Shown piece by piece: positions 13,261-18,658 of a stretch of 18,658 nt of DNA; position 1 is the first letter of the stretch; each line of letters begins with the position of its first letter. The notes under the pieces were generated by a model. It was not told the origin of the DNA, searched no databases, and saw only the letters and a program-made list of their open reading frames with translations. Both the position numbers and the translations under genes were made by a program. The stretch is from Phycisphaerae bacterium. GTDB lineage: Bacteria; Planctomycetota; Phycisphaerae; UBA1845; Fen-1342. The stretch covers positions 1-18,658 of the forward strand of contig JAGVEP010000127.1 in NCBI GenBank assembly GCA_020058145.1. The letters are read 5' to 3'.

Positions 13261-14253
13261 ATGGCGTTATCGGCCCGAGTTGGAACCGTGTCGGTGTGTC
13301 TTTGTCTGGCCGTAGTTGCGATCTTCGGGCTGACGCCGTCCGTCGCCCCCGCGGCCACGCGCACCGTAATCGCTGAGGACTTCACGGCCACGTGGTGCAC
13401 GTACTGCCCGTACGCCGGGCGCGCGCTGAACATGATGATCAACAACCACCCGGCGGATTTCACGTTCGTCCAGATCCACGGCTCCAGCGATATCCACCGG
13501 ATTCCGTGGGGCCAGAGCCGCGAGGGCTACTACGCCGTCGCCGGTTATCCGACCGCCTGGTTTGACGGTAAGTTGAAGGCGGAAGGCGCGTACACAAATG
13601 ACACCCAGCAGTACAACTGGTACAACAGCCTCTACAACCAACGGAAAGCGGTCGCGACCGACGTCACGGTCAGCGTTGGCGGCGTGTTGGTCAGCGGCCA
13701 GACTTACGCGGTTACGGTCCGCGTCGCCCTCGATCCGAACGGTGTCGCCAAGACGGTGCGCGTCATGGCGATCCACGCCCTTGATCACTACCCCTACTCG
13801 ACCGACAACCGCTATCGGAACTGCCTGCGCTTGCCGACGCCGCCCGCTTACGTGAACGTGCCGCTCGTACCCGGACAAGTCGTGGATGCGTTGACGTGGA
13901 ACTGCACTTTTGACGCGACCAGTTGGGCCCAACAGAGCGACATCCGCATCATCGCTTGGGCGCAGAAGCAGGCCACTAACGGCAGCGGTGGCCTCGGCGA
14001 GCTTTGGAACGCCAAGATGATGTCCTGGCCGTTTTCGGCCCTGCCGCCGCTGTTCGCGCTCGGCGACCTGAATTGCGACGGTGCCGTGAACTTCGACGAT
14101 ATCGACCCGTTCGTCCTCGCGCTCGCGGACCCGGTGGGCTATCAAGCCGCCTATCCGAACTGCGATGTCAACCTGGCGGACTGCAACGACGACGGTGTGG
14201 TGAATTTTGACGACATCGATGCGTTCGTGGCCTTGCTGAGCGGAGGTTCCTAG
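13261..14253 (+). CDS. Secreted thioredoxin-fold protein with a C-terminal dockerin-like pair
   Basis: The 330-residue protein has a signal peptide of about 32 residues (hydrophobic 9-24, then PSVAPAA). A thioredoxin-like domain follows: EDFTATWCTYCPYAG places the redox pair at Cys46 and Cys49 (WCTYC), and GYPTAWFDG at 95-103 supplies the cis-proline (Pro97) typical of the fold. The arrangement resembles Omp28-type secreted thioredoxin-fold proteins. The middle (about 125-255) is a beta-rich domain. Residues 268-330 hold two EF-hand-like loops, GDLNCDGAVNFDDIDPFV and DCNDDGVVNFDDIDAFV, joined by a YQAAYPNC linker, nearly the same module as in the 5772 gene. It is likely a periplasmic or surface disulfide or redox protein anchored by a calcium-dependent module; the anchoring is inference. 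It is monocistronic, with its own promoter and terminator. Confidence 0.88.
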   Translation: MALSARVGTVSVCLCLAVVAIFGLTPSVAPAATRTVIAEDFTATWCTYCPYAGRALNMMINNHPADFTFVQIHGSSDIHRIPWGQSREGYYAVAGYPTAWFDGKLKAEGAYTNDTQQYNWYNSLYNQRKAVATDVTVSVGGVLVSGQTYAVTVRVALDPNGVAKTVRVMAIHALDHYPYSTDNRYRNCLRLPTPPAYVNVPLVPGQVVDALTWNCTFDATSWAQQSDIRIIAWAQKQATNGSGGLGELWNAKMMSWPFSALPPLFALGDLNCDGAVNFDDIDPFVLALADPVGYQAAYPNCDVNLADCNDDGVVNFDDIDAFVALLSGGS

Positions 14254-14330
14254 ACCCGGGCCCGAGCACGGGCGGCCGGACCGAATCATCCGAGCCTGAA
14301 CCGATCCCGTGTGTAAGCTTCCTCCATCGA

Positions 14331-14371
14331 CCGCCCGACGGGTGTAAGCCTGTCGGGCGGCTGCTTTATTT
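14331..14371 (+). terminator. Rho-independent terminator of the thioredoxin-dockerin gene
   Basis: A perfect 9-bp stem, CCGCCCGAC (14331-14339) with GTCGGGCGG (14352-14360), has a 12-base loop. A T-rich tract TTTATTT (14365-14371) follows after four bases. It lies 77 bases after the stop at 14253. No other gene ends nearby, so it serves the upstream gene. Confidence 0.85.
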
Positions 14372-14486
14372 CCTCGCGGAGCGCCGGCTTTCAGCGCTAC
14401 CCGAAGTCCGCCAGCACGCCGCGATATCAAGCCTCAGTCCACCTGAACCCCGCGCCGATAGGTCTTGCGGAAGGAGCCGCTACATC

Positions 14487-15899
14487 GTGTTGCGCACGGA
14501 TTGCGCTTGTTCGCTTGCGCTGCGACCACCGCGCTGGCCGGGGTGTCCTGTCGCGATGCTGGCGCTGGGCCTCGCCGCGACCGCCGCCTGTGCTGCGCCG
14601 CCCCGCTATCTCGCCGCGCGCGACATCACGCTCGAATTCCAGGCCGGCAATCGCGTCCCCGTAACGACGGCGGAACTCTGGGTCTCGACGGATGGACGCC
14701 GCAACTGGCGGCGGACGGCGACCGCCACCGCCGGCGCGCACGCGCTCCACTACACGGCCGCGGCGGACGGTGTTTACGACTGCTATGTCGTGCTGAAGAA
14801 CGCCGGTGGCACCTCTGGCCCCCCCCCTGGGCCCGGTACCGCGGCGACCGCGACGGTGGTGGTGGATACACTCGCGCCGCTGCTGCAAATTCACGCCGCA
14901 CGCATCGCGGCACGGTCAGCCGACGAGGACCAGGCGCCGGCTTCAGCACCAGCGCAGCCGCGGACCGTCAATTTCGACCTCACGCTCGTCGAAGAACATC
15001 TGTCCGAGTCCGGCTTGCGTGCTTTCTACAAAACGGCCGCCGGAGATTGGCACGACGGCGGCCCCGTGCAATTCACCGCTGACAGCGCGGCCTGGACGGC
15101 CCCGCCAGAGCTCAGTGGTACCCTGGACGTCCGCCTCGTCGCCACCGACCTGGCCGGCAATCGCGCGCAGGAGGACGTTCGTGGACTGGATTTGCCGGCG
15201 GCGCTCGCGCCCGCGGCGCCTGCTGCTGACCCGCCGCCCGCGGCTTCGCAACCTAGCGACGCAAATGCCCGCACTTCGACTCCAGGACCTCTAACCCCCA
15301 ACGTCTCACCGCGGGCCGTGGTTGAGGCGCAGCACTTGCGCGGCCTGGCGGCTCGCTTCCTGGACGCGGGCCGATTTTCGCTCGCCGCCGCACGCTTCGA
15401 GGACGCCCTCGCCGCCACCCCGGGTGACGCGGACCTGCTCGCCGACCTTGGTCAGGTGCTCATCCGACTCAACCGTCTCGAGGACGCCGACGCGCGCTTC
15501 CACGCCGCGCTCGACGCCGCCCCCGACCACGCCCGCGCGCTTGACGGCCTGGCTCTGGTCGCCGCCACCCAAAGGCGGTACCCTCAGGCTCGCGAGTATC
15601 TGCTGCGGCTCCAACAGCTTCAACCCGATGTGGGCGGCGTTTGGCTTCGTAGCGGCGACATTGAACACCGCCTCGGCAATCTCACGCAGGCCCTGGAGGA
15701 CTGGGAGCGCGCCAGGACCCGTTCCGGGAAGGAACAGGAGTTGCGGGACAAGGCCGAGCGGCGACTCGAGTACTTCGGCCCACAACGGACGGAGCGGGCC
15801 CCCAACTCGGCGGCGAAAGCGCAATGGCCAAAGCCCACCAACCACCCCCCATCGTCGTCATCTGCGGAGACGAAGACCACCAGAAATCCGTCGCGCTGA
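14487..15899 (+). CDS. Secreted protein with an N-terminal beta region and four TPRs
   Basis: The protein has 470 residues. The start is GTG with AAGGAG ten bases upstream (14471-14476). A long n-region with basic residues leads to a hydrophobic signal (about 22-37, AMLALGLAATAACA). Residues about 42-130 and 158-235 look like two Ig-like or fibronectin-type beta domains (TTAELWVSTDGRRNWRRT; FDLTLVEEHLSESGLRAFY, LDVRLVATDLAGNRAQED). A proline/alanine linker (240-275) precedes four tetratricopeptide repeats at about 282-312, 316-346, 350-380 and 385-415 (for example LADLGQVLIRLNRLEDADARFHAAL). The last 26 codons overlap holA by 76 bases and give a low-complexity tail. TPRs mediate protein binding; the partner is unknown. 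Confidence 0.78.
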   Translation: MLRTDCACSLALRPPRWPGCPVAMLALGLAATAACAAPPRYLAARDITLEFQAGNRVPVTTAELWVSTDGRRNWRRTATATAGAHALHYTAAADGVYDCYVVLKNAGGTSGPPPGPGTAATATVVVDTLAPLLQIHAARIAARSADEDQAPASAPAQPRTVNFDLTLVEEHLSESGLRAFYKTAAGDWHDGGPVQFTADSAAWTAPPELSGTLDVRLVATDLAGNRAQEDVRGLDLPAALAPAAPAADPPPAASQPSDANARTSTPGPLTPNVSPRAVVEAQHLRGLAARFLDAGRFSLAAARFEDALAATPGDADLLADLGQVLIRLNRLEDADARFHAALDAAPDHARALDGLALVAATQRRYPQAREYLLRLQQLQPDVGGVWLRSGDIEHRLGNLTQALEDWERARTRSGKEQELRDKAERRLEYFGPQRTERAPNSAAKAQWPKPTNHPPSSSSAETKTTRNPSR

Positions 15900-16819
15900 C
15901 GAAGACACTGGACCACCTCCTCCCGCCGAGCGTCGAGCGCAGTCTCGCCCTCACGCAATATGACGGCGGTCGCCCCGCGGACCAGGGCGGCCCGTCGCTG
16001 GCCGCTGTGCTGGAAGACCTCGCCACGCTCCCGTTTCTCGCCGATCGCCGCGTGGTCGTGATCCGCGAAGCCGACGCTTTCGTCACCACCCACCGCGAGA
16101 AGCTCGAAAACTACCTGCGCAAGCCCGCGCCGACCGGCAGCTTGATCCTGGAATGCCGGAGCTTTCTCAAGACCACGCGGCTGTACAAAACCGTCGACGC
16201 CTGCGGCCAGATCATCGAGTGCAAGAAACTGGTCGGTCGAGCACTGGTCGAGTTTGTTATCACCACGGCGGGGGCGCGCGCGAAACGCATCGACCCAGCC
16301 GCGGCGGCCCGCCTAATTGAGCTGGTCGGACAAGATTCCGGCACGCTCGAGGCGGAGATCGAGAAGCTGTCCCTCTACGCCCACGACCGACCCGCCATCA
16401 CCGAAGCCGACGTTGCCGAGCTCGTCGGTCAGAGCCGCGAGGAAAAGGTCTTCGCCGCGCTGGACGCCGCGGCCGCCGGGCGGCTCAGCGAAGCGCTGCA
16501 TCTCTGGCATCAGGTGCTGGCGACCGATCCGGAAACCGTGTTCAAGGTCGTGGGTGGTGCGGTTTTCAAGGTCCGCCAGTGGCTCGCCGCCCACCGGCTG
16601 CTTGCCCAAGGGAGCACGGTCCGCGAAATCGCTCCCAAAGTCATGATGTGGGGCCGCGAGCGCGACCTTGAATCGCTCCTGCGCCGACTATCCCCGCTCC
16701 TGTTGCGCCGTCTGCTCGCCGCCCTGGGGCAGCTCGACACGCAAGCGAAGCTCGGGCTCCGGTCGATAGAAACCGGGATCGAGTTGATGCTCGTCAGGCT
16801 GGCGACGGCTGGGTCGTAG
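15824..16819 (+). CDS. holA: DNA polymerase III subunit delta
   Basis: Delta is part of the clamp-loader complex and opens the beta sliding clamp at the replication fork. The 331-residue length matches the family (343 in E. coli). The N-terminus MAKAHQPPPIVVICGDEDHQK has the degenerate nucleotide-binding strand-loop typical of delta, and PFLADRRVVVIREADAF is the usual next strand. LIELVGQDSGTLEAEIEKLSLYA, the DVAELVG..REEKVFAALDAAAAGR stretch and the C-terminal collar helices follow in family order. The start lies inside the previous gene (76-base overlap); no good ribosome site is seen, so it may depend on translation of that gene. It is followed after 76 bases by a lipoprotein gene. Confidence 0.9.
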   Translation: MAKAHQPPPIVVICGDEDHQKSVALTKTLDHLLPPSVERSLALTQYDGGRPADQGGPSLAAVLEDLATLPFLADRRVVVIREADAFVTTHREKLENYLRKPAPTGSLILECRSFLKTTRLYKTVDACGQIIECKKLVGRALVEFVITTAGARAKRIDPAAAARLIELVGQDSGTLEAEIEKLSLYAHDRPAITEADVAELVGQSREEKVFAALDAAAAGRLSEALHLWHQVLATDPETVFKVVGGAVFKVRQWLAAHRLLAQGSTVREIAPKVMMWGRERDLESLLRRLSPLLLRRLLAALGQLDTQAKLGLRSIETGIELMLVRLATAGS

Positions 16820-16832
16820 CCACTCTGGGTGC

Positions 16833-16851
16833 CACGGCCGGGTCGGCCGTG
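16833..16851. repeat. 8-bp inverted repeat after holA
   Basis: CACGGCCG (16833-16840) pairs perfectly with CGGCCGTG (16844-16851) across a three-base loop, 14 bases after the holA stop. There is no T-run, so it is a weak terminator at best. The word GTCGGCCGTG at 16842-16851 also occurs at 4857-4866, in the hairpin array. Confidence 0.6.
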
Positions 16852-16895
16852 AGACACACGCGACCGGCCCCCACACCCCTGCCGATAGAACGGAC

Positions 16896-18095
16896 ATGGA
16901 CGCACTTCGCACGCCACGGATGGCGATGGTCTTCATCGCGCTGGCCGCAACCGGCTGTGCCTGGCTCAATCTGCCGCCTTCCGCACGACAGGAACGAAAT
17001 CCGCCGGCGGAGGCCGAAGAACCGCCGCAGGTTGTCGACGCCGATTCGTCGGCCACGGAGGGCGATGAAATCGACCAACGGGTGGCCCGATGGGTCGATC
17101 GTCTGGATGCTGCGGGGCAGCGCGCGACAACGGCGGAGGATGAGTCCGCCGCGATCAACGGCGCGGCGAGCCTGGCGGCGGACACCCAGGCGGAGCGGGA
17201 CGCGGACTCAGCACTGGCGCGTCCCAAGCCCCCACAGACCGAGTCGGCACCACCCCAGTCCATTCCGGCTCCCGCTTCGCAGCCCGGACCGCCGGCAGCA
17301 CCAGAACTTGGCCCAATAGAGGTGCGAAGCACGCCGCCCGGGCGCGAGCTTGCCGTGGTTAACCCTCCGGAACCGGTCGTAAACGCACCCACGGTCGCCC
17401 CGGGTGCCCCCACCTCGCTCGCCGACGTGCTCGAACGGCTCAGCCCGGCCGCCGATGACTCGTTCCGCGAGCAAGTCGATCGCCGGATGATGTGGGTCGT
17501 CGCGGGCGACTACGAACGTGCCCGCCAGACGTTGAAGCTGGTTACGGCCGAGCAGCAGGAACTCGCCGCCCGCTTCGTCGAGGCGTGGATCGTGATCCGC
17601 GAGGGCCATCTCGGCGATCCCGCCGGCGCGGCGCAGGCCGCCGCCCGCGAGTTGGGGCAGTTGCAGGCCGCCCTTGGACGACTGAGTGATTTGCGCGTCC
17701 CGGTGGTGAAGATCTGCAGCGCCGTGTACGGCTACGGGCAGTATGAAGCCCTCAACCCCCCCCGCTTCAACGCCGGTGTGCCCAGCGAATTCGTCCTGTA
17801 CTGCGAGGTCGGCGATTTCGTGAGCGAGGAGCACGACGACGGTTACTTCACCACCCGTTTCGACCTGACCACGACCATTCTCAACCACGCCGGCGACGCC
17901 GTGCTGGAGCTCAAGGACACGAACATCGTCGATCGCTGCCGCAACCGCCGGCGCGACTGCTTCATTCCGCGTCTGGTTCGCCTGCCGGCGACGCTGTCGC
18001 CCGGGCACTACGTGGCCAAAGTGACCGTCGTTGATAAGCTCGGCCAGAAGGTCGCCCAAGAACGGGCGGCGTTTCAGATGGTGGCGCGGCCCTGA
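16896..18095 (+). CDS. Predicted lipoprotein with proline-rich linker and a C-terminal beta domain
   Basis: The 399-residue protein starts MDALRTPRM, has a hydrophobic stretch (10-20) and a lipobox-like LAATGC with Cys21, so it is probably lipidated and exported. ATG at 16920 is an alternative start. Residues about 25-170 are acidic and then Pro/Ala/Gln-rich, a likely disordered spacer. Residues 175-260 are helical, with DRRMMWVVAGDYERARQTL and a run of alanine/glutamate helices. Residues 268-395 look like a conserved beta domain (PVVKICSAVYGYGQYEAL, FVLYCEVGDFVSEEH, FDLTTTILNHAGDAVLELKD, LSPGHYVAKVTVVDKLG), which could resemble an Ig-like domain. I do not recognise the family. It is 76 bases after holA on the same strand. 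Confidence 0.75.
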   Translation: MDALRTPRMAMVFIALAATGCAWLNLPPSARQERNPPAEAEEPPQVVDADSSATEGDEIDQRVARWVDRLDAAGQRATTAEDESAAINGAASLAADTQAERDADSALARPKPPQTESAPPQSIPAPASQPGPPAAPELGPIEVRSTPPGRELAVVNPPEPVVNAPTVAPGAPTSLADVLERLSPAADDSFREQVDRRMMWVVAGDYERARQTLKLVTAEQQELAARFVEAWIVIREGHLGDPAGAAQAAARELGQLQAALGRLSDLRVPVVKICSAVYGYGQYEALNPPRFNAGVPSEFVLYCEVGDFVSEEHDDGYFTTRFDLTTTILNHAGDAVLELKDTNIVDRCRNRRRDCFIPRLVRLPATLSPGHYVAKVTVVDKLGQKVAQERAAFQMVARP

Positions 18096-18268
18096 GACGC
18101 CGAAGGTAAACTCGAGCGCAGATATCTCGCCCCATCCGACCCTGGGATCAAACGGCGGGTTTCGCCTGCGCCAGCCTGACGGGCGGGCAAAGTCGGGATT
18201 ACTATTCTCTCGCGCACGGCGGTGTGCTTGCGAACGCCCGCGCAGGCTTGGAATCCTTGGGGTGAACT

Positions 18269-18658
18269 TTGCGAAAACGCCGTATCTGGATCGCGACTGC
18301 CGCGTGTGCCTGTGGAGCGATTCTATGGCCGGTGCTGAATCGGCTCACGTGTCACCCGGACGAGACTGTGATCCTGCTCATGCCGCCCGTTCTCGGGTCC
18401 ATGTTGTGGTGGGGTTGGCCAATTGTGCGCCGGACGCCAGCGTGGAAGTACGTTGCCTACGCTGTGGTGCTGACGCTCGTGCTGACCGCGGCCGAAGGGC
18501 TGGCGGCGCACATGGCCCGAGGCCGGCTGTTGCTGGGCGAAGTTTTCTGGGCGCTGTACTTCACGGTGGCCTGGCGCATGGCCTGGGCGGTGTGGGCGCG
18601 CACTGTCGGGCGCTGGGGTGAGCCCTACAGACGGTGGAGCCGCCGGGCGAGCCGCGCC
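18269..18658 (+). CDS. N-terminal part of a small multi-pass membrane protein, open at the window end
   Basis: From TTG at 18269 the frame is open for 130 codons to the last base. The translation is strongly membrane-like: RKRR, then helices IWIATAACACGAILWPVL, VILLMPPVLGSMLWWGWPIV, YVAYAVVLTLVLTAAEGLA and EVFWALYFTVAWRMAWAVW, then arginine-rich sequence (RRWSRRASRA). An in-frame TGA at 18263 bars an earlier start. TTG follows a GGGGTGA site by only three bases, so the true start could be a later GTG or ATG. A competing frame covering 18031-18621 is low-complexity and less protein-like. Positive-inside residues fit four helices. No family is recognised. Confidence 0.6.
   Translation, partial: MRKRRIWIATAACACGAILWPVLNRLTCHPDETVILLMPPVLGSMLWWGWPIVRRTPAWKYVAYAVVLTLVLTAAEGLAAHMARGRLLLGEVFWALYFTVAWRMAWAVWARTVGRWGEPYRRWSRRASRA

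Noticed and set aside
12720..13463. An N-terminal extension of TilS by about 250 residues
   Set aside because: The extension is antisense to the thioredoxin gene and crosses its promoter. TilS homologues begin shortly before the SGGPDS motif.
5772..14253. A cellulosome, suggested by dockerin-like modules
   Set aside because: There is no cohesin, scaffoldin or glycosidase in the window. Planctomycetes are known to carry many dockerin-like pairs without cellulosomes.
18031..18621. A 196-codon plus-strand frame overlapping the end of the last lipoprotein gene
   Set aside because: It starts inside that gene, has an Arg/Gly/Ala-rich translation with no domain, and conflicts with a more protein-like membrane frame.

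Overview
The window looks like a piece of a high-GC Planctomycetota chromosome, most likely Phycisphaerae-like or a related uncultured lineage. The evidence is the paired dockerin-like EF-hand modules with the '(N/D)FDDI(D/N/G)PF(V/I)' signature in two secreted proteins, a PEP-CTERM protein, short GC-rich intergenic repeats, and several large envelope proteins without a confident family. The taxonomic call is inference. No tRNA, rRNA, CRISPR array, transposase or phage gene was seen.

Layout. (1) 1-3711, plus strand: the end of an unseen gene, an ABC-2 type permease with a large extracytoplasmic loop, and a membrane-anchored TPR-like protein. They are packed with a 4-base overlap and a 1-base gap, so this is probably an operon for an export or envelope ABC system. 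(2) 3738-4401, minus strand: a small lipoprotein followed by acylphosphatase. (3) 4402-5024: a non-coding stretch with a 25-bp direct repeat pair, a sigma70-like promoter candidate and an array of consecutive hairpins. (4) 5025-8135, plus strand: two secreted proteins, one with a PEP-CTERM tail and one a beta-solenoid-like protein with a dockerin pair, followed by an 8-bp tandem repeat. (5) 8272-12719, minus strand: tilS, a GT39-like membrane glycosyltransferase and gltX. TilS and the glycosyltransferase overlap by GTGA. (6) 12720-13260: a divergent intergenic region with a near-consensus promoter. (7) 13261-14253, plus strand: a secreted thioredoxin-fold protein fused to a dockerin pair, then a clear intrinsic terminator. 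(8) 14487-18095, plus strand: a secreted beta/TPR protein, holA (DNA polymerase III delta) overlapping it by 76 bases, and a proline-rich lipoprotein. (9) 18269 to the end: the start of a multi-pass membrane protein that runs out of the window.

How they fit together. Housekeeping genes (tilS, gltX, holA, acyP) are interspersed with lineage-specific envelope and secreted genes. The most distinctive material is the three-protein extracellular set (PEP-CTERM, solenoid-dockerin, thioredoxin-dockerin) and the structured leader-like DNA before the first of them. No cohesin or exosortase partner is present here. I see no strong evidence for a wholly new multi-gene system; the best leads are the hairpin array, the thioredoxin-dockerin fusion and the extra segment in GltX.
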